A stretch of DNA of 64,000 bases from Streptomyces populi (GTDB lineage Bacteria; Actinomycetota; Actinomycetes; Streptomycetales; Streptomycetaceae): positions 62,001 to 126,000 of the forward strand of contig NZ_KZ626842.1 of assembly GCF_002911015.1 (NCBI RefSeq). The letters are read 5' to 3'. The first letter of the stretch is position 1; every line of letters starts with the position of its first letter. Of this stretch, positions 16,861 through 28,357 are shown piece after piece. The notes under the pieces were generated by a model. It was given only the letters and a program-made list of their open reading frames with translations. It had not been told where the DNA came from and searched no databases. The position numbers were made by a program, and so were the translations under genes.

Positions 16861-18936
16861 ATGGTTGATCGGGGAGCGAGCGCCCTGTCACTCCCGGACG
16901 ACTGGCCCGCCCACCCGGATCCGATCCTGGCGCTCAACCGCATGGGCAGCTTCGACTGGGACCTGGACACCGGTCTGATGCAGATGGACGCCCAGGCCCA
17001 CGAGGTCTTCGACGTGCGCCCGGACGAATACGACGGGAACCCCGCCACCCTCGGCATGCGCGTTCCTCCGGCCGAGTCGCGCCGGCTCGACACGATGGTC
17101 TCGCACGCCCTCAAGGACGGCAGCGAGAACTACGGCGCCTACTTCCGCATCCGCCGCCGCGACGGCACCCTGCGCTGGACCCACACCCAGGGCTACATCC
17201 GCCGCGACGGGACCGGCCGGCCGCGCCGGATCATCGGCATCGTCCGCGACGCCACGGCGGAACTCGACGAGAGCGTGGCGCGTCGCGAACAGGCCGCCCG
17301 GCACGAGGTACGGCGCCAGCAGACCAGCGTCGTCCAGCTGACCACGGCCGCGCTGGCCCACGCCGTCACCGTGCAGGACGTCATCGACGTGCTGCAGGAC
17401 ACCCACGGCCTCACCCACCTCGGGGCGGCCAGCCTGGTCATGGGCCTGGTGGAGGCCGGCCGCATCCGCATGGTCGCCACGGGCCCCGAGCACAGCTACG
17501 TCCCCGGCACCCGCATCACGCGCCTGGACGCGCAGTACCCGATGAACGAGGTCGTACGGACCCTCGTGCCGCACTTCATCGAGTCGCCCGAGGAGTTCGC
17601 CGAGTCCTATCCGCTCCTGTGGCCGAACATCACCGACCTGAAGATCACCTCGGCCGCCTATCTGCCGCTCATCGTGCAGGCCCGTCCCATCGGCGCCATC
17701 GGCCTGCTCTACAACGACCGGCGCGGTTTCTCGGAGGACGAGCGCAACGTCCTCGTCGCGCTCGGCAGCAGCATCGCCCAGAGCCTCCAGCGGGCCATGT
17801 TCTTCGAACAGGAGAAGGACCTCGCCCAGGGCCTCCAGCAGGCCATGCTGCCGCGTTCCATCCCCAGTGTGAGCGGCGCCGACATCGCCGTCCGCTACCG
17901 CTCCGCCTCGCTCGGCCGTGACATCGGCGGCGACTGGTACGACCTGATCCCGCTGCCCGGCGGACGCGTCGGCGCGGTCATCGGCGACGTCCAGGGCCAC
18001 GACACCCACGCGGCCGCCGTCATGGGCCAGCTGCGCATCGTCCTGCGCGCCTACGCGGCCGAGGGCCACACCCCGGCCACCGTGATGGCCCGCGCCTCCG
18101 TCTTCCTCCACGAACTCGACACCGACCGCTTCGCGACCTGCCTGTACGCGGAGATCGACCTGTCCACCGGAGTGACCCAGCTGGTCCGCGCCGGCCACAT
18201 CGACCCGCTCCTGCGGTACGCCGACCGGACCTGCCGGCGACTGCCCCTGGAGGGCGGCCTGCCGCTCGGCCTGTCCGCCGAGTTCGGACGCCTCGAGTAC
18301 CCGGTCGCCACCGTGGAACTCGACCCCGGCGAGACCCTGCTGCTGTGCACCGACGGGCTCGTCGAGGAGCCGGGCGTCGACCTCGCCGAGGGCATGCGCA
18401 TCCTCGGGGAACGCATCCGCGGCGGTCCGGACGACGTCAGCGACCTGGCCGACCGGCTCATCGACATGGCCGAGGAACGCGGCGGCGACGACGACGTCGC
18501 CCTGCTGCTCCTGCGCCGCCACGGTCTGATCGACCAGCGCTCGGGCGGACGCCTCCAGCAGCACGTGGCGCCCGGCGACCCGGAGGCGCTCAGCGAGGCC
18601 CGCCACATGATCCGGGCCGCCGTCCGCGCGTGGGGAGCCCGTGAGCGGGCCGACGAAATCGAGCTGGTCGCCGACGAACTGATCACCAACGCCCTCATGC
18701 ACACCGAGGGCTCGGCCATCGTCACCCTGCGCGTCCTGGCCGGGTCCGACCGCAGACTGCGCGTCGAGGTCGAGGACTCCTCCAGCGCGCTGCCGCGCCG
18801 CCGCGAGGCGGGCGAGTCCGGTGTCTCGGGCCGCGGGCTGCTGCTCGTCGACCGCCTCACCGACGTCTGGGGCGTCGAGGCGCGCGGCGGCGGCAAATGC
18901 GTGTGGTGCGAGTTCATGGTGGGGGAACGCGGCTGA
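16861..18936 (+). CDS. PAS-GAF-SpoIIE (PP2C) phosphatase with C-terminal anti-sigma-type HATPase
   Basis: 691 residues. A PAS sensor (about 15-140: LNRMGSFDWDLDTG, YFRIRRRDGTLRW), a GAF domain (about 155-320), a SpoIIE/PP2C phosphatase (about 325-550: MLPRSIPSVSGADIAVRYR, GGDWYDLIPLPGGRVGAVIGDVQGHD, LLLCTDGLVEEPG, DDDVALLLLR), and an RsbW/SpoIIAB-type HATPase (ELVADELITNALMHT N-box, GVSGRGLLLVDRL G-box). Such proteins act in partner-switching networks, dephosphorylating anti-anti-sigma proteins and phosphorylating them or binding sigma through the kinase domain; Streptomyces has dozens. The start at 16861 lacks a clear Shine-Dalgarno. The partner proteins are not in the window. Confidence 0.9.
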   Translation: MVDRGASALSLPDDWPAHPDPILALNRMGSFDWDLDTGLMQMDAQAHEVFDVRPDEYDGNPATLGMRVPPAESRRLDTMVSHALKDGSENYGAYFRIRRRDGTLRWTHTQGYIRRDGTGRPRRIIGIVRDATAELDESVARREQAARHEVRRQQTSVVQLTTAALAHAVTVQDVIDVLQDTHGLTHLGAASLVMGLVEAGRIRMVATGPEHSYVPGTRITRLDAQYPMNEVVRTLVPHFIESPEEFAESYPLLWPNITDLKITSAAYLPLIVQARPIGAIGLLYNDRRGFSEDERNVLVALGSSIAQSLQRAMFFEQEKDLAQGLQQAMLPRSIPSVSGADIAVRYRSASLGRDIGGDWYDLIPLPGGRVGAVIGDVQGHDTHAAAVMGQLRIVLRAYAAEGHTPATVMARASVFLHELDTDRFATCLYAEIDLSTGVTQLVRAGHIDPLLRYADRTCRRLPLEGGLPLGLSAEFGRLEYPVATVELDPGETLLLCTDGLVEEPGVDLAEGMRILGERIRGGPDDVSDLADRLIDMAEERGGDDDVALLLLRRHGLIDQRSGGRLQQHVAPGDPEALSEARHMIRAAVRAWGARERADEIELVADELITNALMHTEGSAIVTLRVLAGSDRRLRVEVEDSSSALPRRREAGESGVSGRGLLLVDRLTDVWGVEARGGGKCVWCEFMVGERG

Positions 18937-19009
18937 TCCCCGGAGGGAGCCGACGCGGTGGAGGCACCTCCTGGTAGGAGGCCGGGGGACGTCGGCGAGT
19001 GACGGCGAT

Positions 19010-19053
19010 GCCGCTGGGGTCCCCGGCTCGAAGAGCTCGGGGACCCCAGCGGC
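19010..19053. terminator. Bidirectional terminator between convergent genes
   Basis: GCCGCTGGGGTCCCC at 19010-19024 and GGGGACCCCAGCGGC at 19039-19053: a perfect 15-bp stem. The loop itself contains GAGCTC. It lies between the phosphatase gene (+, ends 18936) and the anti-sigma gene (-, ends 19135). Confidence 0.85.
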
Positions 19054-19134
19054 GATGGAGCGCTCCCACGGGCCGGCCGGCAGGTGTCCCGGCGGCCGGA
19101 CCCTCAGTGACCCGAGCGGTGGAACAGGTCTGGA

Positions 19135-19815
19135 TCAGGGGGAGTTGAGCGTCACCAGGTGTTCGCCGTCCGACGTGCGCACCTCGAACCGGCGGATCTC
19201 GTCCGTCCGCATCGACGAGCCTCCCTGCATGGTGATGGCGGCGTCGTTGTGCGCGGGCTCCATCCAGCTCGTCACCGACTGCTCCGAGCCGTCCTTGCCG
19301 ATGGCGACGAGCTCGCAGGAGCGGGGGCCCTCGGCGTCCTTGACCGCGACCTCGATCTCGCTGCCCCAGAGCCGTTCCCGGGTCGTCACCTGGGCCCAGA
19401 CCCCGGTCTCCGCGTCGGTCCTGGCCATCTGGCTCGACGGGGGACCGTCCGCGACGACCGCGCCGGAGGAGGAGTCGTGGCCGACGGCGAGCGTCATCGC
19501 GGACCCGCCCACCGCGAGCACCACGGAGGCGGCCAGGGCGAACAGGAGGCGCCGGCGCCCGGCCCGGTTGCGTGTGGCCACCTCACCGAGCAGCTTGTCG
19601 AGCAGCCGCGGGCCGGGAGCGGCGAAAGGGTGCACGCTGCGTGGTGTCGACCGGCGGTACAGCATCAACTGCCGTGTGGCGGGCCGGTACTCGCTGACGA
19701 ACGCCGTGCACTGAGCGCACTCCACGAGGTGGTCCTCGAAGCGGAAGGCTTCCGCCTCGCCGAGCACGCCGAGCGCGTAGGCGCCGACGTCGCGATGCCG
19801 TTCCAGGGACCTCAT
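19135..19815 (-). CDS. Membrane-anchored zinc-finger anti-sigma factor
   Basis: 226 residues from ATG 19815. The N-terminus has an anti-sigma zinc-finger pattern, FEDHLVECAQCTAF (HxxxCxxC) with an upstream His in ERHRDVGAYALGVL. A single transmembrane helix (about residues 85-108, RRRLLFALAASVVLAVGG) follows, then an extracytoplasmic domain of about 120 residues with RTDAETGVWAQVTTRERLWG. It probably sequesters the ECF sigma encoded at 20687-21235 on the same strand and releases it on an envelope signal. An upstream in-frame TTG at 19905 would add about 30 residues; either start leaves the zinc finger intact. Confidence 0.85.
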   Translation of the reverse strand: MRSLERHRDVGAYALGVLGEAEAFRFEDHLVECAQCTAFVSEYRPATRQLMLYRRSTPRSVHPFAAPGPRLLDKLLGEVATRNRAGRRRLLFALAASVVLAVGGSAMTLAVGHDSSSGAVVADGPPSSQMARTDAETGVWAQVTTRERLWGSEIEVAVKDAEGPRSCELVAIGKDGSEQSVTSWMEPAHNDAAITMQGGSSMRTDEIRRFEVRTSDGEHLVTLNSP

Positions 19816-20000
19816 ACCGAATACCGAATCCTCGTGGCGTGGGTGCGGACTGTGAGTGGTGTTGCTGTTGCCCACGGGTACGCATCTGAGCGCCGAATCA
19901 CTCAAGACTCGTCAGGAATCGGGGTGAAGACATTCGGAGCGGGAGTGCTCGCGGATTGGTGCGAGCACGGGAAAGTTGTTCCCGGCGTGGTCGGGGCCGC

Positions 20001-20020
20001 CGCCGGAAGCGCTTCCGGCG
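20001..20020. other. Perfect 20-bp palindrome before the anti-sigma gene
   Basis: CGCCGGAAGCGCTTCCGGCG reads the same on both strands. It lies between the unknown gene (stop at 20036) and the anti-sigma gene (start 19815). CCGGCGTGGTC occurs on both sides of it. It could be a regulator site or a loop-poor terminator for the gene at 20036-20551. Confidence 0.45.
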
Positions 20021-20035
20021 TGGTCACGGCCGCCG

Positions 20036-20551
20036 TCAGAAGAGGTGGATGGCCAGATGCCCGAGCGGCAGTCCCAGTCGCCAGGCCGCCGTCCACACCT
20101 TGGGACCGTCGTCCTCACCGGGCACGGAACCGCCGCCGGGCACCGCGTCCAGGTCCGGAGCGAGCAGTTCCGTCTCCTCCAGCCACCGCCAGGCCGCGGA
20201 CGCCAGCTCCAGATCGGGATCGGGCGCGGCGCGTCCGGCGGCCTCGGCCGTGCGCAGCGCCAGGTGTTCGCGCACCCAGGTGTGCCAGGGCTGGTCGTAC
20301 GCCGTCAGCGAGAGCCAGGTCTCCAGCTGGGTGATGACCCGGATCCCGGAGAGTTCGCCGCCGCTGTCGGACAGGAAGACGGTCAGCGCGAGGGCGTCGC
20401 GCCCGGCGCGGAACTCGAAGGAGGTGGGCGGCATCAGGTCGCCCGTCCGCAGCAGCTCGTCGGCGATGTACTCGGCGTACAACCAGGCCATGGGGACGGT
20501 GAGTTCGCCCCCGCCGGTGCCGTCCGTGCTCTCTTGCCCTCTGTGCAGCAT
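20036..20551 (-). CDS. Uncharacterised protein between an ECF sigma factor and its anti-sigma factor
   Basis: 171 residues from ATG 20551, which has AGGAAGG just upstream; a longer frame from 20623 adds an unlikely basic N-terminus. Soluble, mostly acidic and Trp-rich: VPMAWLYAEYIADELLRTG, ALTVFLSDSGGELSG, QLETWLSLTAYDQPWHTWVREHL, AAWRWLEETELLAPDLD. No signal peptide or membrane helix. I do not recognise the family. It sits between the sigma and anti-sigma genes on the same strand, so a role in that signalling set, for example as a modulator, is possible but only inferred. Confidence 0.75.
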   Translation of the reverse strand: MLHRGQESTDGTGGGELTVPMAWLYAEYIADELLRTGDLMPPTSFEFRAGRDALALTVFLSDSGGELSGIRVITQLETWLSLTAYDQPWHTWVREHLALRTAEAAGRAAPDPDLELASAAWRWLEETELLAPDLDAVPGGGSVPGEDDGPKVWTAAWRLGLPLGHLAIHLF

Positions 20552-20686
20552 CCCTTCCTGCCTTCCTCCGGTGCGTGCGCGTCGCCCGACCCCGGGCCCC
20601 AGTCCGGAACACGGATGAGCCAAGCTGATTGCTCAACCATGGTCCTCAGCAAGGCGCTTTACGGAGGTTTGACTAAGTCTTCGGTT

Positions 20687-21235
20687 TCACCGCAGGTCGG
20701 CCGCGTATCCCGGAAGAACCCGGCGCAGGGCGCGCAGCGCGTAGTACGCGCGGGACTTCACCGTACCGGGTGGGATCCCCAGTGCCGCTGCGGCCTCCGC
20801 CACACTCGCCCCCTGGAAGTACACCAGCACCAGGACTTCACGGTGTTCGGGAGTGAGAGTCTTCACAGCCTCCCGCACGTCGAGCGCCGCCGCCGACCGT
20901 TCGGCGTGGTCGGCGCAGATCCGCGCGTTGTCGAGGACCGCGTCCCCGACCTCCGGCGGCCGTGCCTGCCGGGCCCGCCGCGCGTCGATGGCCAGCCGCC
21001 GCCCCACGGTCAGCAGCCAGGGCCGTACGGAGTCGAAGTCGTCGGCACGCAGGGCCTCGGGATGCTGCCAGGCGCGTACGAGCGTCTCCTGGAGCAGGTC
21101 CTCGGCGCGCTGGCGGTCGCCGTCGGACAGGCGCAGCAGCAGGGCGAAGAGGGGGCGGCCGTGCTCGCGCTGCAGTGCGGCCAGCTCGTGCTCGGCGGTC
21201 GTCCTGGGGGTGATGGTGGCGGTTCCGGCCGTCAT
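20687..21235 (-). CDS. ECF-type RNA polymerase sigma factor
   Basis: 182 residues. Region 2: AEDLLQETLVRAWQHP and WLLTVGRRLAIDARRARQ (region 2.4, -10 recognition). Region 4: PEHREVLVLVYFQGASVAEAAAALGIPPGTVKSRAYYALRALRRVL (helix-turn-helix). ATG at 21235 with no obvious Shine-Dalgarno. Two genes downstream on the same strand lies a zinc-finger membrane anti-sigma factor, presumably its cognate inhibitor. The regulon is unknown. The sigma gene and the CapA-like gene at 21511 are divergent and share a 275-base promoter region. Confidence 0.92.
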   Translation of the reverse strand: MTAGTATITPRTTAEHELAALQREHGRPLFALLLRLSDGDRQRAEDLLQETLVRAWQHPEALRADDFDSVRPWLLTVGRRLAIDARRARQARPPEVGDAVLDNARICADHAERSAAALDVREAVKTLTPEHREVLVLVYFQGASVAEAAAALGIPPGTVKSRAYYALRALRRVLPGYAADLR

Positions 21236-21510
21236 GGCGTGTATGTCAGCGCCCCGGGCCCCGCGCGGACAGGCCGGGGACGCGGTTGTGCGGTGGGCGG
21301 TCGAAGCGGTCGGTGAACGGTGCGCCGAACGGTCGGCCGAGGTGGAGCCCGGGATTCCGAAGCCGCCGCCCTCGTGCCGCCGTTCGCCCCGACGGGCGCG
21401 CCGGTGGACGCCGGACGGGTGAGCCGCCGTGGCGCCTCCTTGACCGCGGGCGGTCCCCGTATGTGGATTCGTATCTATTAGTAATTAAATGCGACCACAG
21501 GGGGCCCGGC
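21236..21510. other. Divergent promoter region with an AT-rich island
   Basis: 275 bases between the ECF sigma gene and the CapA-like gene. At about 21468-21490 a run of mostly A and T (TATCTATTAGTAATTAAATG) stands out sharply from the GC-rich surroundings, just before the AGGGGG ribosome binding site of the gene at 21511. It may be the promoter or a binding site for a nucleoid protein. No gene is seen in this stretch. Confidence 0.4.
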
Positions 21511-22743
21511 ATGATCACACGCGCGCGGAAGGTCAATCTGGTCCTCGCGGCCGCCCTCGTCGCGGCCGCGGCGGCCGGTCAGGCCCACGACACGGCCGCG
21601 CACCACCGCGCCGGGCGGCCCGGGCCCGCGGCCGCCCGCGGCTTCACCCTCGTCGCCGCCGGCGACGTCCTGCCGGACGGCTCGGTCCTGGACCGGGCCG
21701 CCTCCGACGCGGGAGGCGGCGGGTACGACTTCCGGCCGATGCTCGCGGGCGTCCGGCCCGTCGTGTCCGGCGCCGACCTGGCGATCTGTCACATGCGGAC
21801 CGTGTACGACACCGGAGGTACCGGCGGTACCGGCAGCACCAGCGGTACCGGCAGCACCGGCGGTACCGGCAGCACCGGCGGCACCGGCACAGGCGCCGAC
21901 AGCACCGGCACCCACGTCCTCAAGTCCCCTCCCCAGGTGGCCGAGGGCCTCGCCGCCACGGGCTACGACTCCTGCTCCACCGCCTCGAGCCACACCCTGG
22001 ACGACGGCGCCGACGGCGTCCGGCGCACCCTGGACGCGCTGGACCGCGCGGGAGTGCGGCACGCCGGATCGGCCCGCAGCGCACAGGAGGCGAACGAGGT
22101 CACCCTGATGAGGGCGGGCAGTGCCCGGGTCGCCCACCTCGCGTACACCGACGGCACGAACGGGCTCCCGCTCCCGCAGGGACAACCGTGGGCGGTCGGC
22201 CTGATCGACCCCGACCGGATCGTCGCGGACGCCCGTGCCGCCCGCAGGGCCGGCGCCGACGTGGTCGTCGTCTCCCTCGACTGGGGCGCCGAGCGGCAGG
22301 ACCGGCCGGACGAGCGCCAGCTGAGCCTGGCGAGGCGGCTGACCGCCTCCCGCACCGGCGGGCGCCCCGACGTCGACCTGATCCTCGGCACCCACGCACA
22401 TGTCCCGCAGGCGTACGAGAAGGTCAACGGCACCTGGGTCGTCTACGGCACCGGCGACCAGGTGGCGGGCGAGACGTACGACGACCAGGGCGTCCAGGAC
22501 CCCCGCGGCGACCAGAGCACCATCGGCCGCTTCACCTTCTCCCCGCCCGCGCGGGGCTCGCGGAGGTGGGAGGTCACGAAGGCCGAGTTCGTCCCGCTGG
22601 CCTTCGACCTCGACGCCGGCCGGGTCGTCGATCTCGGCGCCGCGCTGGAGCAGGGCGCCGACGTCGGCGCCGTGCGCGACCGGATCCGCGACGTCGTCCT
22701 CGGCCGGGGCGCGGGCCGGGACGGTCTCGTCATGGCCGAGTGA
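21511..22743 (+). CDS. CapA-family (PGA_cap, metallophosphoesterase-like) secreted protein, variant
   Basis: 410 residues from ATG 21511 (GGGGG at 21500-21504). An N-terminal hydrophobic segment (LVLAAALVAAAAAGQ) suggests export. The CapA fold shows in FTLVAAGDVLPDG, YDFRPMLAGVRPVVSGADLAICH, GVRRTLDALDRAGVRHAG, VVVVSLDWGAE, LILGTHAHVPQ and WVVYGTGDQV. Several positions that are normally metal or catalytic residues differ: the usual NLE/HLE reads CHMR, ASNH reads ASSH, and LHWG reads LDWG. A Gly-Thr-Ser repeat occupies residues ~101-128 in a loop near the active site. CapA proteins act in poly-gamma-glutamate capsule formation, but no capB/capC is nearby, so the role is unknown. Convergent with the USP gene. 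Confidence 0.82.
   Translation: MITRARKVNLVLAAALVAAAAAGQAHDTAAHHRAGRPGPAAARGFTLVAAGDVLPDGSVLDRAASDAGGGGYDFRPMLAGVRPVVSGADLAICHMRTVYDTGGTGGTGSTSGTGSTGGTGSTGGTGTGADSTGTHVLKSPPQVAEGLAATGYDSCSTASSHTLDDGADGVRRTLDALDRAGVRHAGSARSAQEANEVTLMRAGSARVAHLAYTDGTNGLPLPQGQPWAVGLIDPDRIVADARAARRAGADVVVVSLDWGAERQDRPDERQLSLARRLTASRTGGRPDVDLILGTHAHVPQAYEKVNGTWVVYGTGDQVAGETYDDQGVQDPRGDQSTIGRFTFSPPARGSRRWEVTKAEFVPLAFDLDAGRVVDLGAALEQGADVGAVRDRIRDVVLGRGAGRDGLVMAE
21811..21894 (+). repeat. Coding minisatellite (9-bp units, Gly-Thr repeat)
   Basis: About nine copies of 9-bp units of the form ACCGGCGGT or ACCGGCAGC in a row inside the CapA-like gene, encoding alternating TGG and TGS triplets. As the unit is a multiple of three, copy-number change would alter loop length without a frameshift. 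Confidence 0.85.
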
Positions 22744-22756
22744 CACCGGCCCGGCA

Positions 22757-22790
22757 CCACCGGCCCGGGCACGCTCCCGGGGCCCGGTGG
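22757..22790. terminator. Hairpin between convergent genes
   Basis: Imperfect GC-rich inverted repeat: CCACCGGCCCGGG at 22757-22769 and CCCGGGGCCCGGTGG at 22776-22790, between the CapA-like gene (+) and the universal stress protein gene (-). It probably ends both transcripts. Confidence 0.6.
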
Positions 22791-22818
22791 CACGGGCCCG
22801 CACCGATCCGGACGCGCC

Positions 22819-23283
22819 CTACGGCACGACCGTGACCGGCCAGCGGCCCGCCTTCACCAGCCGGATCGCCACCGAACCGACGATCCGGTGCCCGGCCTGC
22901 TCGGAGGCCCCGACCACCACGGCGTCCGCCTTCAGTTCGTCCGCGGCGGTGACCAGGCCGTTGTACGGATCGCCGCGGAAGGTGTGGAACTCCCAGCGCA
23001 CGTCGTATATGTCCTTCACCCGCTCGGCGGCGTCGCGGATGTACTGGATCAGGTCCTCGGCGATCTCGTCGGTCGTCTCCGCGACCGGCACCCCGAGCGC
23101 CGCTCCCGCCGCCATCACCGGCTGGACGTAGACCACCGCGAGCAGCGCCCGCTGCCGCCGTGCGAGCCCACCGGCGTACGCCGCGGCGCGCAGCGAGGAG
23201 TCGGAGCCGTCCACACCGACGACGATGACCTTGGGACCGTCCGTCCCGCGCTCGAACCGATGCGCGTGCTGCTCTTCCGTCAC
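22819..23283 (-). CDS. Universal stress protein (UspA family)
   Basis: 154 residues with one Usp domain: VIVVGVDGSDSSLRAAAYAGGLAR at the N-terminus, and the ATP-loop region VVVGASEQAGHRIVGSVAIRLVK near the C-terminus (G-x2-G-x9-G-S/T pattern is only partly kept). It ends in RWPVTVVP as is usual. GTG start at 23283. Such proteins bind nucleotides and modulate stress survival. Divergent from lysX, with 101 bases between the two starts. Confidence 0.9.
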   Translation of the reverse strand: MTEEQHAHRFERGTDGPKVIVVGVDGSDSSLRAAAYAGGLARRQRALLAVVYVQPVMAAGAALGVPVAETTDEIAEDLIQYIRDAAERVKDIYDVRWEFHTFRGDPYNGLVTAADELKADAVVVGASEQAGHRIVGSVAIRLVKAGRWPVTVVP

Positions 23284-23384
23284 GCCCGCGAGGCTATCGG
23301 AACCCGCAGGTCCCCCGGCCGCGGGGGAGCGGCACGGATCCGCTCGACGGGCGGTGCGCCGCCGCTCTTCCTACAGTCGGAACC

Positions 23385-26663
<3,279 letters not shown>

Positions 26664-26743
26664 ATGGGCCGGGCGGGTGCATTCACGGGGCCTTACCGGT
26701 GCCCTTCGGCGTGGCGTCCGCTCCGCCGGGTGACTGATTAATC

Positions 26744-27583
26744 ATGAAAAAGGATCAGCTGTTTACCCGGCGCCGGGCGTTGATCGCCGGTGCCGCTGTC
26801 CTGGGAGCGGCAGGGGCGGCGGGCACGGCCCGTGTCCTGACCGACGGACAGGCCGTGGAGCGGAGCCTGCCGCGCTCCGGCCCGCAGGCGTCCCGCGCGC
26901 TCAAGCCGTCCGCCTACCGCCTCCAGCCGCTCGCCGGATACGGTCCGCCGCCGCACGGCGCGCAGTCGCGGACCCTCGTCCGGCACCAGCCCTTCATGCG
27001 GGTGTCCGGGCGCGGCCGCACGATGGTGCTGACCTTCGACGACGGCCCCGACCCGCACTACACCCCCGAGATCCTGCGCGTCCTGCGCGAGTACGACGTG
27101 CACGCGATGTTCTTCGTGTGCGGGCAGATGGCCGCCGTCAACAAGAACCTGCTGGGCGAGATGGCCGACGACGGGCATGTCGTCGGCAACCACACCTGGA
27201 GCCATCCGCTGCTGACCAAGCTCTCGCGCTCCGAGATCCGTTCCGAGATGGAGCGCACCAGCGACGTGATCGAGGACGCCTGCGGCGAGTCGCCGGCCTG
27301 GTTCCGCGCGCCGTACGGGGAGTGGAACCGGGCGGCCTACCAGATCGGCGCCGAACTCGGCATGGAGCCGATGGCCTGGACGATCGACACGCTCGACTGG
27401 TCCAGGCCGGGGACCCGGACGATCGTCGGCACGGTCCAGAAACAGGCCGCGCCGGGCGTCGTCGTCCTCCAGCACGACGCGGGCGGCGACCGCTCGCAGA
27501 GCGTCCAGGCGGTGCGCACCTATCTGCCGCGTCTGCTGGACGCCGGCTACCACTTCGTGGCGCCGCACCGGAAGAACACCTAG
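26744..27583 (+). CDS. Secreted polysaccharide deacetylase (NodB/CE4 family)
   Basis: 279 residues. N-terminal twin-arginine-like signal (TRRRALIAGAAVLGAAGAAG). The catalytic domain has the full CE4 set: TFDDGPD (motif 1, base and metal Asp), NHTWSHP (metal HxxxH), RAPYGEW (motif 3), DTLDWSRPG (motif 4) and LQHDAGGDRSQ (motif 5 His). It probably de-N-acetylates peptidoglycan, chitin or another surface glycan outside the cell. The ATG at 26744 has no Shine-Dalgarno and overlaps the last base of a TGATTAATCA palindrome, suggesting an unusual leader. A hairpin terminator follows the stop. Confidence 0.92.
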   Translation: MKKDQLFTRRRALIAGAAVLGAAGAAGTARVLTDGQAVERSLPRSGPQASRALKPSAYRLQPLAGYGPPPHGAQSRTLVRHQPFMRVSGRGRTMVLTFDDGPDPHYTPEILRVLREYDVHAMFFVCGQMAAVNKNLLGEMADDGHVVGNHTWSHPLLTKLSRSEIRSEMERTSDVIEDACGESPAWFRAPYGEWNRAAYQIGAELGMEPMAWTIDTLDWSRPGTRTIVGTVQKQAAPGVVVLQHDAGGDRSQSVQAVRTYLPRLLDAGYHFVAPHRKNT

Positions 27584-27593
27584 AACCGGAGAA

Positions 27594-27624
27594 GGGCCCC
27601 GCGCACCGTGCGTCGCGGGGCTTT
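27594..27624 (+). terminator. Terminator after the polysaccharide deacetylase gene
   Basis: GCCCCGCG at 27596-27603 and CGCGGGGC at 27614-27621, 10-base loop, followed by TTT, just after the stop at 27583. Confidence 0.75.
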
Positions 27625-27694
27625 CGGCCGGGCCGGCCGACGGGAGGCGAGGGGCCTCGCCGGCCGGCTGTTCGCGCGCCCGGTCCGGGAACGC

Positions 27695-28357
27695 TCAGCG
27701 CACCTCGGAAAGGCGCGCGAAAACGACCACGTTCCCGTCGTAGCCGTGCTGCTTGGAGAAACCGCCCCCGCACGTGATGACGCGCAATTCGGGGGCTCCC
27801 TTGCTGTTGTACACGCGGTCGCCGGGGAAATTGCTCTTCGCGAAGACCTCGATGCCGTAGATCTCGAACACCGCGGTCTTTCCGTCCTTGCGCAGGACCT
27901 CGACCTTGTTCCCCTTCTTGAGCGCCCCGAGCCCGTAGAAGACGGCGGGGCCCCGCATGTTGTCGACGTGGCCCACGATCACGGCCGTGCCCTTCTCGCC
28001 GGGCGAGACCGCGCCGGTGAACCAGCCGGCGAGATTCGGGTCGTCGGGCGGCGGCGCGTCGACCCATCCGTCGATGTCCAGGCCCACCGGCGTCACCGGG
28101 GCGTCGACGCGGATGGCGGGGATCCGTACCCGGTCGACCACGGAGTACGGCAGCGCGTCCGGGCTCTTCACGAACGTGCCGCCCGGCGTGCGGCTGTCCG
28201 CCGCGGCCGCCGAGGCCGGCTGCGGGGGGCCCACGTCGAACTCGCCGGAACCGTTCCGGATGAGTGCGAGGCCGGTCAGCAGGACAAGCGCTATCACGCC
28301 CCAAGGAGCGCGCTTCCTCCGCCGCTCCTCCTCTTCGGCCAGCTCGGACGCAGACAT
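27695..28357 (-). CDS. Class F sortase
   Basis: 220 residues with an N-terminal membrane anchor (KRAPWGVIALVLLTGLALI) and a sortase beta-barrel: RIPAIRVDAPVTPVGLD, catalytic His in VIVGHVDN, catalytic Cys in LRVITCGGG and a C-terminal strand with Arg (NVVVFARL). Class F sortases of actinobacteria anchor proteins to the cell wall at an LPxTG-like motif. Two small secreted proteins with a C-terminal hydrophobic segment and an Arg-rich tail flank it (28689-29180 and 29308-29844). They lack a clear LPxTG, so substrate assignment is uncertain. ATG start at 28357. Confidence 0.9.
   Translation of the reverse strand: MSASELAEEEERRRKRAPWGVIALVLLTGLALIRNGSGEFDVGPPQPASAAAADSRTPGGTFVKSPDALPYSVVDRVRIPAIRVDAPVTPVGLDIDGWVDAPPPDDPNLAGWFTGAVSPGEKGTAVIVGHVDNMRGPAVFYGLGALKKGNKVEVLRKDGKTAVFEIYGIEVFAKSNFPGDRVYNSKGAPELRVITCGGGFSKQHGYDGNVVVFARLSEVR

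Noticed and set aside
19055..19068. CebR-like sequence around GGAGCGCTCC
   Set aside because: It lies between two convergent genes beside a terminator and not in a promoter position; two mismatches to the consensus.
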